Shown here piece after piece: positions 1-11,700 of a stretch of DNA of 51,950 nt. This DNA comes from Bigelowiella natans CCMP2755 (Eukaryota; Cercozoa; Chlorarachniophyceae), in NCBI GenBank assembly GCA_000320545.1, contig ADNK01000314.1:65001-116950 (forward strand), in the 5' to 3' direction. Numbering within the stretch: position 1 is the stretch's first letter; every line of letters starts with the position of its first letter. A model generated the notes under the pieces. It searched no databases. It was not told the DNA's origin and worked only from the letters and a program-made list of their open reading frames with translations. A program made the translations under genes and the position numbers.

Positions 1-29
1 CTACTACTACTACTACTACTACTACTACA
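1..29. repeat. (CTA)n microsatellite at left edge
   Basis: The window opens inside a perfect trinucleotide CTA repeat of about 29 bases, so its true length is unknown. It is the first of many trinucleotide tracts in the first 5 kb. Confidence 0.95.
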
Positions 30-88
30 TATCCCTCTAGAGGAAAGGGTAGTTGGCAAGGAAGGTGGCGACTTACAAACTTCCACAG

Positions 89-163
89 GCCCATCAGCAA
101 TCGGAAGAGAAACGTGATGAAGTATCTGATGACGTGGGCGGTTATAAAGAGTGGAACCATTGA
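89..163 (+). CDS. Possible terminal exon of a gene lying off the left edge
   Basis: After an acceptor-like CCACAG at 83-88, an open frame of 24 codons with ordinary, charged amino-acid composition ends in TGA at 161-163 (it ends GGYKEWNH). It differs from the low-complexity sequence around it. It could be the last exon of a plus-strand gene starting left of the window. One short open stretch is weak evidence, so the call is tentative. Confidence 0.25.
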   Translation, partial: AHQQSEEKRDEVSDDVGGYKEWNH

Positions 164-341
164 CAACAAACGACGATGGCGCTGAGAGTGCTGATGCATG
201 CTCATAACGATGATGACGCCGATGACGACGACAAGCAGTAACACCGAGCAGTCACAGTTTGTACTGAAGAGATCAGATGAGATGGCACTGTGTTGATACT
301 AGTGCGGCATGCTAGCTAACACCCCCCCCCACACACACATA

Positions 342-343
<2 letters not shown>

Positions 344-387
<44 letters not shown>
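344..387. repeat. (GA)n microsatellite
   Basis: About 44 bases of near-perfect GA repeat with one interruption, preceded by short poly-C and CA tracts. Confidence 0.95.
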
Positions 388-520
388 TGGCAGCGACTTT
401 TACTACTACTACTACTACTACTACTGCTGCTTACACGGAGGAAATGAAAATCATAAGAGCGTAGAGCCTCAGGCCCACGCACCGATCACACTCAGTCTGC
501 ATGGTGCGACACAACAGGAA

Positions 521-569
521 AAGAAGAAGAAGAAGAAGAAGAAGAAGAAGAAGAAGAAGAAGAAGAAGA
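521..569. repeat. (GAA)n microsatellite
   Basis: About 16 perfect GAA units, a purine-only tract that could form triplex DNA. No gene was recognised around it. Confidence 0.95.
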
Positions 570-1056
570 GGAAGAGGCAGAGAGCGGCCAAATACTTAGT
601 TTTAGGCCGGAATCATCGTCCTAGTCTTTGCAGCAATAATAGAGTTAATGACACATTGCTAATACCATCATCACCACTACTACTACTACTACCACTACCT
701 GAATGTAAGCAGAGAACTCTAGAGCGAAGAAAAAGTCGTACCTATCATGCCATAATATCATGCTCTTAGCAGCAGGCAACACTGCGCTATGGGAGAGGTA
801 TAAGCGTCGAGTCAGATAGCGTCTCTTCGCCGAGCAGTTCGTGGTGCTACTGGTGATGGTGATGACAGCGTTGGATTATTTGTTGTGTTTTTGTCTTATA
901 ATTTGTCACCGCACAGGTTTGCTAGAACGGCTCCTAGGTCTCGAAAGTTATGAAGGTATGAGTGATTGTACGAGTCGTATCTTTGGAAGAAAGAAGAAAG
1001 AAAGAAGAAAGAAACGTGATTTAGGCATTATCATGACCCGATATAGATAAATTAGT

Positions 1057-1100
<44 letters not shown>

Positions 1101-1724
1101 ATTATGGAGTATGATGTGAAACAACTGAAAGCAAAGCATCATCATCATCATCATCATCATCATTATCGTCATCGTCATCGTCACACTCTTCTTCTTCTTC
1201 TTCTTAATCATCTTCTTCTACGACTGTTATCCCTATTCTCTACTACCACCACTACTACTACTACTACTACTGCTACTACTTCTACTACTTCCCACACCTT
1301 TCCAGTCTTTCAATAGCACGTGTGGCGCGCATTTGAAAGATCTCTCGTCTCCGGGCCTAAAGCATACACACACAAAACAAAATAAAACAAAACCAACATT
1401 AGCATGATGCTAATGATAATGTGCTACTGCTCGAGCAGCAGCAGAGAGTCGCTACGCAAAGCTATTGCCGGCTTTATTCGTTCTTAATGGCAAATGCATT
1501 CTCGGTTCTCCGGGGGGGGGATACACGACGAGACTGGGGATTCCTACCTTCACGTCCTCACCCATATCTTTTGAAGTGTTCTTTTCATCATCAGGATCAT
1601 CATCATCATCCATCTTGAGCTCACCAGACTACGACGCAGCAGCAGTAGCACGCAAAAGGCGGTTTTCATTTGCATGCATTGATCAGATGGAGACGATGGT
1701 GACGGCGATGATGATGTTATGGTA

Positions 1725-1755
<31 letters not shown>

Positions 1756-2663
1756 CGAATGCTCTATGTAAGTGCATACGGCATCTGCTTCTAACAGGAA
1801 GGTGATTCGTATGGTAGAGGATTTGTCGGTATCATTATCTCCCATTTGGACAAGCTCAACACCGCGGATTTATTGTTTCTCTTTCATAGCATTTATGGAA
1901 GATGTATTACTTCCTCATAAGTGATTTTCCGCTCTATTTCTCTCCTATCTTCCTCCTCCGTTTTACGAGCCTCCGCCTGTATTCATAAAGATAGCAGTCG
2001 GAGACGAAACATTATCACGCGCACTACTAATCTCTTTTCCTCCCCCCCCCCCCCCCCCCCACCCCCTCTCTTTCTCCACACACACACACATACACACAAA
2101 CGTGCACCATCATCATCATCATCTTCTTCTTCTTCTTCTTCTTCCTCTCGTTCAACCGTCATCATCATCCACCACCATGATCACCACTTCACTTCACTTG
2201 TCCTCTATGTTGGACCCTCGCGCGTAGCAGCAGCAGCAACGCTACCTCAAGCATTCGAATCCAGAAGAACAGCACAACGCTAGGCCAGATGTACAGCTAA
2301 AAAGCACCAGGTAGTTCGTACTTAGCTAAGTGGTTATCGAGACGTCCATTGCTAGTGTAAAGAAGCAGGAGCAGCAGCAGCAGCAGCAGCAGCAGCCATA
2401 AGGTACATATCTTGCGAATGTACCACCGATTGCTACTAGCTGCGTGGCGTGATAAAAACTGTAAACACATACGCACATACACACACAAATCGTGTACTTT
2501 GGTGAGCATTCGGAACAATTAAATCAATGCTGCTGAAACAATGATAATACCGTATCTAGGATCGCTTTCATGGCGAAGAAAAACTGCAGAAGACAGTTGG
2601 AAAAGGGGGGGGGGGGGATGTCAGCATAATCGCATTACAACTAGTAGTAGCAGCGGCAGTAGC

Positions 2664-2695
<32 letters not shown>

Positions 2696-2916
2696 CTGAC
2701 ATTGGGATAGAAATGATATTGCTTTTTCTGTAACAATTTACCTGCAAGGAAGCTCCACCGATAGAACAAACGTCATGCCACTCCAATGCAAGCAAAATCA
2801 CATAGCTGTTGCGTGAGGAGATGGAGCAGCAGCATCAGCAGCACAGCAGCAGCAGCAGCACAAAACAATAATAGCCCATCAAAACTGTACCAAAATTGTC
2901 TCCAGCAGATTCTCCG

Positions 2917-4401
2917 TCAGTAATGGCGTTTGGCATTGATGAAGGTTTCTCTCTCATTGATGACTTCATCATCAAAAATACGGCGTATTTTGTGTGTCAA
3001 CGTGTCTATGTGTGTGCGCGCGTGTGTGCGTGTTTGTGTTTATATGTGTCAGCGGAGACCTTACGTATACTGGTATATTTATCATCCACATCATGTTCGT
3101 CGCCTGCATAAAACAACAACAACAACAACAACAACACAGGACGGGACACGGAAGGGGGAGGGAGGGGGAGAGGAAGACCCGCCGTGTGCGTGTGTGGGGG
3201 CTGCGATCCCTACGGTACTACTACGCAACAGCCCCATAAATAGAGGTCATCAGAGCTATGCTCATCCTGGACATATGCCTGCATGGTTCTTCAATCTTAG
3301 GGAGCTGCTTATGATCATCGTCTATCCTCTCGAGCGATCACACGCACCTGGGCGATGCCCAAGAGGAATGGAACGATGAGAGCCGGCACGAGTTTCTAAC
3401 GAGTCAACGGATGAGTTGGTTCTGTCCGGAGGACAAGTCAGGAGGGGGGGGGGGAGCAGTAGGTGTACTACTACTTTCGGGCAGATGTCTTCAATGATGC
3501 TGCATTTCCGGCCGGTCTTGAGGTAGTAAATGTCCTGGATCCCCCCCTATTTTGCGTGTGTGTGTGTGTGTGTGTGTGTATGTAGTGCCTTGGTGAATAT
3601 CTCGGCACCTCCCCTTCCCTTCCCTTACGCTCTCTTGACAAAGCAGGGTAGCTAGTAATGTCAGCAGGGTAGGGCAGGACGTGCCTCTATTTCGGTGAAC
3701 AAGGCGCTTTTGAGGCGGGTTTGCAGGTTGTCAAGACGGTGCTGTGTTATGAGAAGATTGGGAGGAGGAGGAGGAGGAGGAGGAGATGAGAAGATGAGAG
3801 GGGGGGGGGGGGGTGTCATGATTAGTCAAAAAAGTTGTTGAACAGCTGTTTTTTTATCCAAATCTTCTTCTTCGTCGTCGCCATTCGTGCATCACAATGG
3901 GGGCGGGCGTCGTGTGCTCTTTCAATCACCATGGAGGACCTTGATGATGACTCGAAACTGCTTTGCTTGCATGTACCGCTGCGATGCTTCGTACAGCATG
4001 GTTTTGCCTCTGTGCAAGTAAGAACAACAACAACAACAATATTAATGATTATGATAATAATGATAGAGATTGATTCCTATGCAACCCACACATACATACA
4101 CACAGAATAAGCAAGTGTTAGATAAATATATTTATCTTTTGATATCCAAGCATTGAGCGATGTAGCATCGTGGATCACATTGCACTCCTTCTTACTTCTC
4201 AAGTGCGCTCCTAGCTCTATCCCCAATCTTCCGTAAGAGGCATTACACGTGAGTATCAGTACACCGCCAGTAATCAAGAATCAGTTCATCGCCAGTAAGC
4301 AAGAATCGTAATGTATGTTGGGGAATGGGGGGGGGTACATAGAATATCCGCGCTGCTCTCCTTTCGATCTCCACAAACGCTATAGTACAACTACTACTAC
4401 T

Positions 4402-4469
<68 letters not shown>

Positions 4470-4903
4470 AACGACGGCAACGACGGCAACTTCTCTCCCA
4501 TTGCTAATGAAAGCTGGGAGGGGGGTGGGAGAGGGAGGGGGGGCAGCGCATCGATCCATCGATCTTTCCTACAAGTTTTCCACTACCGGCTTTGAAGAAT
4601 CTTGGAAGTCATCCCAAGCATCTTTTGCCTTACATATGGTATATTATTATATTAAAAAAGATATAGGTGGTGAGATTTCAACCAGCATCTCCCTCCCATC
4701 AGCCTGACCTCCGCCTCCTACTTACTACTCCGCTACAAAACTACAGCAACAACTAGTACAACTGCTATGGTTCATTATGTACGTCGTCCACGCCTACCCT
4801 ATTTCCGACATCGTCGAGTTTCTTCCTCACCTATGCAGAAGTAATAAAAACTTGGGGTAGTAGTAGTATAAGTAGTAGCTTCCACACATGCAGGCGCTGC
4901 AGA

Positions 4904-4942
<39 letters not shown>

Positions 4943-5190
4943 ATAAAAGTGTGGGTTGATGATGATGGTAGGAGCTTCTATGGTTGAAGCAATTTACATT
5001 CAGACGACAACTAACTGCAACCTTATCGGTTATCTCGGTAACGATTTCCTTGGCATGTTCAGGGTCTGCAAGCAAATGGTGATGAGAGGGAAGAGGGAGG
5101 GGGGGGGTTGATGGGAGGATGATGATGATAAAATCGGCAGCTATGCACTAATGACTACTGCTCATGAGTAAATGCGTCTGTAGACTTTCA

Positions 5191-5226
<36 letters not shown>

Positions 5227-5989
5227 TCTCCTTCTCTCTCTCCCTTACGAGCAGCCAATCGTTTCACGATCTCCGCACCAGTCACTACAAATTGAGCTGA
5301 TAATAGATGCAGCACAACCAAAAATCACTGGCACCATCATCATCATAATCATCATCCTCATCATCCTCATCGACGTTGTTGTGCACGCTTACTCACTCAC
5401 TCACTCACCCAATCACTTACCCACCTGCTTCACCTCCAGACCTCGAGGCTCTCTCTTTGAGAGCTTTGATCATACGTCCAAACTTCTCCTCCTGAGGAGA
5501 GATAGTATTACCATCAGCGAAAACAGCCAACATTATCATCACCCATCAGGAGGAGGAGCAAACTCAAAACAGTGAGCGACAAGAGAGATCCTGCACATAG
5601 TGCTGCATAGACCCCGTCTATGTAATTGAACAACATCAGCAGCATTTCGACTGGCCATAGGAAACCACAAACAAAACTGGGGGGGGCATCATAGCCATAC
5701 CTCCTCAGGGGTTATTTGGAGTGCTGTTTTGAGCTCATGCCCTATAGATAGTCGTTACACTACATTAGCAAACCTAACTTCTCTCCACCCCCCCCCCCCC
5801 CGTGCATATTTACTTTCCATATGAGTCTCAGTCTCTCGTCGTTTATTATCATCATCATCATCATCCAACCTGTGATAGCCAGCAGCTCCATTACTTCCTT
5901 ACGCCTCTCGGAGTTGAGCCCCGCTTTCTCGGCTGCAGATGTGTGTGTGTGTGTGTGTGTGCGCGAGCGAGAGATTGAGAGAGAAGGAG

Positions 5990-6030
<41 letters not shown>

Positions 6031-8070
6031 ATTACTAAAAAAATCAGGCATAACATGCATACAGAAGGGGGGAAGAGTCTGGCGACTCTGTAGTTAGTTA
6101 GTTATAGTAGTTGTGAGATAGACAAAATGGCTGGTCGCCTTCTACTCTTTCAATGCGATTTGTTTACAACATCCGCTACGACTAGTATCATCACCACTAC
6201 TGGCACTGTTATCACCATCATCACATACATCTGTATCAATCAGCAAGCTTTTTACACACTGCTCGCTAAACCGACACGACTGCTCATTCACCGACCTAGG
6301 CTTTCGAGATGATGCTTCATAGAACACACCTCAGCCTTTAGCACAAGGAGAAAGTGCGTGAGAGGTGGAAAGAGGGGTGAGGGAGACGAGGAGGAGGAGG
6401 AGGAGGAGGAGGAGGAGGAGGAGGCACAGCAAACACCCACACCAGGAACCATCAAAAGAATGTGATACAAACGTAAGAAAGAAAAGAAAAAGAATGCAAC
6501 GTCTATCATTATAATCATCATCGTCATCATCAGCATCATCAAGATGATATTTCCTCTCTCCTTGCGTCTTTCATCTTCGCCATCGTTGAACTCTATTAAA
6601 TTACCCTGATCACTGTTGGGTCTGTCGCAGCCTTCAATCTGGCCTTGATTTCTGCTAGTTTTTCACTAATACCTGCGTTTAGCCACATAAGCACCACCGC
6701 CACCGCCACCACCACAATCATCATCAGCGGCAGCAGCCTAAGTACACGTGTCATTTCCTAATCGTCATCGTTATCAATCAAATGCTAGCATAATGGTGCT
6801 CCTCCTCCTAATACGCTTCATCAACAACCTTGTCCATGTCCAAAATTTTTGACCTTCTCTGATTGAGGGAGCACCATTGTTGATGAGGGGTTTTACTTCG
6901 TAGGAAAGCTCAGGTGCGTGCGCGTGCATGAATGGCAGGTAGATCGAATCGAGGGTATATATGGAGCCAAATATGAGGGGCTTTAGATTGTGAGGCGCAT
7001 GCATAACTTGCGTGTTATAATCTTTAAATCCATCACCTTGCATTCTCTGCAGCATCTTGATCACCTTTTTTGCCTCCTCTTGTGCCTAGTGTGGGAAGAC
7101 TATTCATCGAGTACAATCGAGGAGGACAATGGGCGCTTTGTAAATAAGACATAGATTGCCTTCAAATGAGCTCGTTTCCCGACTCGTTTCGACTTCTCCC
7201 AGACCTGATGAGAAACATGAAAAGTGTCAGGAACGTAAAGAACGTGTCGCACACACTTACTCACTAATCCGCATAAGCATGTTCTAAAGAAAATGTAATA
7301 TATCGACGTATTCATAATGCCTACCGGTATTACTATTAAATATGTTTTTGAGTTTGTGCCTAATAAGCAATGCATATAATCACAGAGGAAGGGAGGGGAG
7401 CTAAGAGTAAGTAAGAAAGGGGCACGCTGTAACCTGCTTTGCTTTCTTCCTGATTTTGTTAGCTTTCTCATCCAAGGTTTTTCTATCGTTGTTGTCTCTT
7501 ATGTGATTACTCTCTGTAGGCATATCATCCCCAAGTCTATCATTGTCTTTTTTGCTGTGATTTTTGCCTACCAGCTGACAAGAAGAACAAAATGGTTGGG
7601 AAGAAAAAATGATGAAGAAGAAGCAATTTCTAGATCGATCAGGTGTCATCTCTCAACAGATTAGTGACGAATTTGAACATTGGAGAATGGCTGTCGAACG
7701 AAAATTCTGTTTTGACCTACCCCGTCGTCGTCGGTATCTTCCTCGCACTGTCCTTTCTGCTCTTTTTCATCATTAAATTTCACAACACCCATCTCTACAT
7801 CGCCCGGCTGCTGCTGCTGCTGCTGCTTGTGGTGGTGACGTTCCGAGTCATCTTCTTTCTCATGGTGGTTCTGATTGAAAATATGCGTAACTTGGTCAGC
7901 CATGCTCATTATATTAAAGTCGATCCTCCTCCCCTCCTCCTCTTTCTTACCATCCTCTCCGTGAAGCTCGCTGGCTTGCCTCCTCCCCAAAGCACCGAGG
8001 TGTCTGTGCTCCAGCCCGCTACCTCTCTTGGTTTTTCGTCATAACCAATGTTATTTTCCGCCTGCGACAT
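2917..8070 (-). CDS. Uncharacterised alpha-helical, charged multi-exon protein
   Basis: I do not recognise the family. Read on the minus strand, a series of short exons with splice sites encodes charged helical sequence. Exons that join in phase are 5491-5434 (EEKFGRMIKALKERASRSG), 5284-5249 (VTGAEIVKRLAA), 5065-5022 (HPEHAKEIVTEITDK), 4227-4196 (IGDRARSALEK), 4009-3940 (KTMLYEASQRYMQAKQFR) and 3534-3475 (DIYYLKTGRKCSIIEDICPK). The last exon, 3005-2917, ends ETFINAKRHY-stop; an exon before it is unresolved. Upstream candidates include 5932-5870 (EKAGLNSERRKEVMELL), ones near 6330, 6640, 6850 and 7070, and a Lys/Asp-rich exon near 7576-7436. The ATG at 8070 (MSQAENNIGYDEKPRE) is the most upstream plausible start; MSMADQV near 7905 is the alternative. 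Introns hold CGA, CA, CT and GGA repeats. It is divergent from the SET gene. Coding nature is well supported in the 3' half; the 5' structure and function are open. Confidence 0.55.
4402..4469. repeat. (CGA)n microsatellite, ~68 bp
   Basis: About 22 uninterrupted CGA/ACG units inside an intron of the minus-strand helical-protein gene, between its exons at 4227 and 5022. It is the longest CpG-containing tract in the window. The poly-Thr frame it creates on the plus strand is an artefact of the repeat. Confidence 0.95.
4915..4941. repeat. (CA)n microsatellite
   Basis: Perfect CA dinucleotide tract just downstream (minus-strand sense) of the exon at 5065-5022. Confidence 0.95.
5190..5242. repeat. 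(CT)n microsatellite
   Basis: Near-perfect CT repeat adjoining the donor of the exon at 5284-5249 of the minus-strand gene. Confidence 0.95.
6388..6423. repeat. (GGA)n microsatellite
   Basis: About 12 GGA units, read as a TCC pyrimidine tract in the sense of the surrounding minus-strand gene. Confidence 0.95.
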
Positions 8071-8642
8071 AGTCTAACTTCCTATGCAACCGAAAACGCC
8101 ATGTTAGCAGCTTTCCCCTCACTCTTCAGAACCGCTTGGCTTCCTGTGATCCGTCTTGCCAAATCCAATAATTTTGCTTAGTTATTGCGTGGGGATTTAT
8201 CGGTACCTATTTTGAAGCGGTTTTCCCTCTGCGACAACATGAGGACCTCCGTTGCACTAACTCCAGACGGCCGTCTCACGTTTGGTTGCCGAGAGGAGGA
8301 GGAGGATTGGGACCGTGCATATTCCAATTCCACCAATGGAGGAGGGCCGTCGAAGCCCACTTGCTGCTGCTGCTTTCAACATCGTGTTCCCACAAACTCA
8401 TTCAGTTGTCCGCCCCACCCAGACCTATTATAAAGTGATATTCTCCTCACAATTCGGACTCGAATTTCGTCGGTGAAGAAGCGAACTGAACGGCAACGAC
8501 AAGCTTCGGTACACCCAACAGACGTGGAGAAGCGAACGTGTTCCTAGCACCTTCGTTCCTAGTATCGATTCTACTTTATTTCTTCCCATTTTGTCAGGCT
8601 TAGAAGGGGGGGATAAATCTAGAAAGTTCCAGTTCTAGCATT

Positions 8643-8683
<41 letters not shown>

Positions 8684-8795
8684 GTGTGTGTAAAGTTCCT
8701 TATAAGCCTCTTCAGCGTTAACACCATCCTCATTCGTCTTTCTTGTTGCTCTTAATTCTATCGAATACTAGTACTTTTTCGACACCGCGTTTCCG
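8071..8795. promoter_or_regulatory. Divergent spacer between the helical-protein gene and the SET gene
   Basis: About 725 bp lie between the putative minus-strand start at 8070 and the plus-strand start at 8796. It holds a GT repeat at 8645-8692 and a 5' flank of ordinary composition. No TATA box or other element could be assigned with confidence. The short open frames at 8185-8476 have no start or splice context that convinces me. Confidence 0.4.
8645..8692. repeat. (GT)n microsatellite upstream of the SET gene
   Basis: GT repeat with one GC interruption, ending about 100 bp upstream of the start codon at 8796. Confidence 0.95.
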
Positions 8796-11700
8796 ATGAG
8801 GCGGCAACAGAATCATAAGCAGCACGGGGTTTGCGACTTGACATCACAGAGTTCGCATATGGCACAACAAGCGGCTGATTGCGATCTTACGAGAGAAGAT
8901 GGGACTCGCATACGTGTGGAAGTCGTGGGGAAAAGTTGCCTGCGAGTGCAAGTGCTTCGACCCCGCGACAGCGGCAATTGCCAGTTGTTTACGTCGACAC
9001 TATGCGTATCGTGCGATGTTCAGTCCCACCGATCCCCCCGGCGTATTGCAGAGATGCTGCGGCTGGGGTTCGAAGGTAAGACCGAGGTACTACGGCTCTC
9101 GATGAAGTACCATGAGGAGGATAGCTCCCTGTGTGGTGAATCCCATGATCTTAGTCAACAGCAGCTACAGCAATGTCATCGTCATCCCTTTTGCAGACTC
9201 GAGCTACGCTATAGAACCAGGTTTGATGATGAGCTCATTTCTATTCTTCTCCCATGCGTAGTACCCAGTCCGGAAAAGGACTGGGGAATAGGGAATGATG
9301 ACGGGTTTTCAGCATCCTCAACGAACATCAAAACAGCTGTCAATCCTACATGGGTGGAAACTGCATCTCATGAGGACCGCAGCAACGGCAAGGCTGTCGA
9401 AAAGAAGGCTGTAATGATAGATGCAAAGAGCAGGACTCCGTGTACAAAAAGCGGTGACGGCGTAGATGATGGAATTAAGCGTGCGAAGGGAAAGGACCGT
9501 ATGGATTCGCTACAAAAGGAGGAGGAGAGAAAGGAAGAAGGAGAGGGGGGGATACTCACTGAGTCAATGAAAGAGAAGAGGCCACAGTATGCAGAAGAGG
9601 AGGGAATGGAGGGAGGGCTACGGAGAACATTGCCAAAATGTACAGACAGACCTGCAGAGATCGGGGAGGAAGAAGACAGAGCAACCAGCAATGAAAGAAA
9701 GTTGGGGAAGACGAAGCCAAATGATGAAGAAAATGTGCAGGAGCCAAGGGAAGAAAATAGAGAGGAAAATGAAGAAACCACGGGAGAAGCAGGAGCGACG
9801 CAACAAGATTTTCGCTTGAATGAGGACCCTGTGGTTTTAGATAAGAAGAAGAAGAAGACAGATAAAACGGGCGCAGAAGATGTGAAGAATCCCGGCACCA
9901 TAGCAGCGGAGGCATCATCCAGAAGATGGGAAGCGAGCGAGGGAAGGGCGGGGGGGCAGGCTCAGCAGTCGCTCAAAATACCTCCTGGGAAGAAACCAAA
10001 CCAAACTGTCCAGGCAGGAGAAAATCCAGCAGATGAAGCAGATCCCATAAGAGTGCTGCCGACAACGAAGAAGAATAAGAAGAAGAAGAAGGGGAAGAGG
10101 AAGAAAAAGAATAAGGCAAGAAGCAATAACCAGCAACCAACTGCTGAAAAGCCAACAGTGAGATTATCATCAACATCCCGAACACCTGCTCTGAAGCCCT
10201 TCTCGAGGTCGTTAGTGATCTCCAAGTACTTTAAAGAAAATGCTTGCGAATTGGCCCAGTGGACGCGAGAGGAACCCAAGAACGGCATCAATAGCTTTGC
10301 TGTCGAAGGAAAAGGAGGAGGAGGAGGAGGAGGGGAGAGTAGAAGAAGAAGAGCACACGGCAGTAACAAAGTTAAAGAAGAAGATGAAGGTGATGACGAT
10401 GAAGACGGAAATTTGGAAGAAGATCATAGTCACTGTGGGGAAGATGGTAGTAGAAGACGACACCACCCAGAATCCCACGAGAGAGTAGTAGTAGAAGAAG
10501 AAAGAGAGCAGAGCAAAAACAGGAAGAAAAGGAAGAAAGATGAGAAAATTGACAAATCCTTTGCCTTGGATCCCCCCCCTCCTCCTCGTCCTTCTTCATC
10601 TTCTTCTTCTCTTCATCATCCGAGCTGCTCCTCCTCCTCCACCACCACCACCACTTCGTCTTCTCCTATGATAGGAATTGTAGCAAAGCGTAAGTTCCAG
10701 GCAGGGGAGACTGTACTCGCCCCCTCTGCCCTGGCCACCATACCAACGAAGGACTGCAAAACCGAGATTTGTCACAGCTGTCTCAAATTCTCCCCCCGCA
10801 TGCTCTTTCGATGTGAAGGCTGCAACTACGCGCGTTTTTGCTCAACGCAATGTATGGTGGCGAGCCGCCGTGAGCACAACGAGGAATGCGCTGCCCTTCG
10901 TTGCCTCATGAACTGCGGCCTCATCACAAGAGGAGGCGAGGAGGTCGGCGAGCAGCCTTGTGTCGACGGAAAGAAAGGGGGAGGAGGGAATGTCGATGAG
11001 GAGATCTTGGTGATGCTAGTGAAGATTCTAGCTGTGAGAAAGGTCCAGGAGTCTCGAAAGAATCTAAGAGTGTACGGTGAGCGGAAGTCAGGAGGTGGTG
11101 GGGGTGGCTACAGAAAGATCTGCCTCAGCACTGCAAAAGGCGCCCAAGTTGAGGAATTTTTCGAGCTGGCCGTGTCTGATTCCATCGACGAAAAGGGCAA
11201 CAACAATGCTGCTGCTGGTGCTGCTGGGGCTGCTAGGGATGATAAGCTTAGGGCTGAACAACGCTTCTATACATCGCTGTGTGCATATGTCGAGGGCTAT
11301 TTGCTTCCCATTCTCTCTAAGACAGACCTTGCATCGAACGAGGACTCTGCTGAGTTCCTAGCCAAGATGATCCTGCGCGTGCAAAAGTACATGCTTAGTG
11401 TCACGCTTCCTGACGGGGAGGAAAGCGGTGCCAAGAGTATTGTCAATGTTTTGCCGTATCTCACACACGACTGCGACCCAAACTGCCACCTCTCTTTCTG
11501 CGAAGCTACCGCGGGAGCGGGAGGGGGGGCACGGTGTGGCATTCAGTTGGTGGCTTTGCGCGAGATTTGTGAGTTGGAGCCTTTGACGGTCTCCTTTGTC
11601 GACGTCACACGTGTTCGAAAAACAAGGGAGGAGCATCTAGCAAAGGTAACTCATGCGGTGAACACCCTAGTTCCGTGCACTTGCTCAAGGTGCCAGCGAG

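Larger units (their letters stand above)
164..2916. other. Microsatellite-rich spacer without a convincing gene
   Basis: This stretch holds GA (344-387), GAA (521-569), TA (1061-1095), CAT (1138-1163) and ATG (1725-1755) tracts, a C20 run near 2041, CAG/CTG runs near 2370 and 2830, and many shorter ones. Open frames exist, but they are poly-Thr, poly-His, poly-Ser or poly-Ile readings of the repeats. I found no exon with normal composition flanked by splice signals apart from the candidate at 89-163. Confidence 0.7.

Noticed and set aside
4315-4707. 130-codon poly-Thr frame
   Set aside because: Produced by the CGA/ACG microsatellite inside an intron of the minus-strand gene.
7643-8044. 133-codon hydrophobic frame on the plus strand
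   Set aside because: It is antisense to a hydrophilic His/Gln/Asp-rich minus-strand segment that fits the neighbouring exons; the hydrophobicity is a mirror effect.
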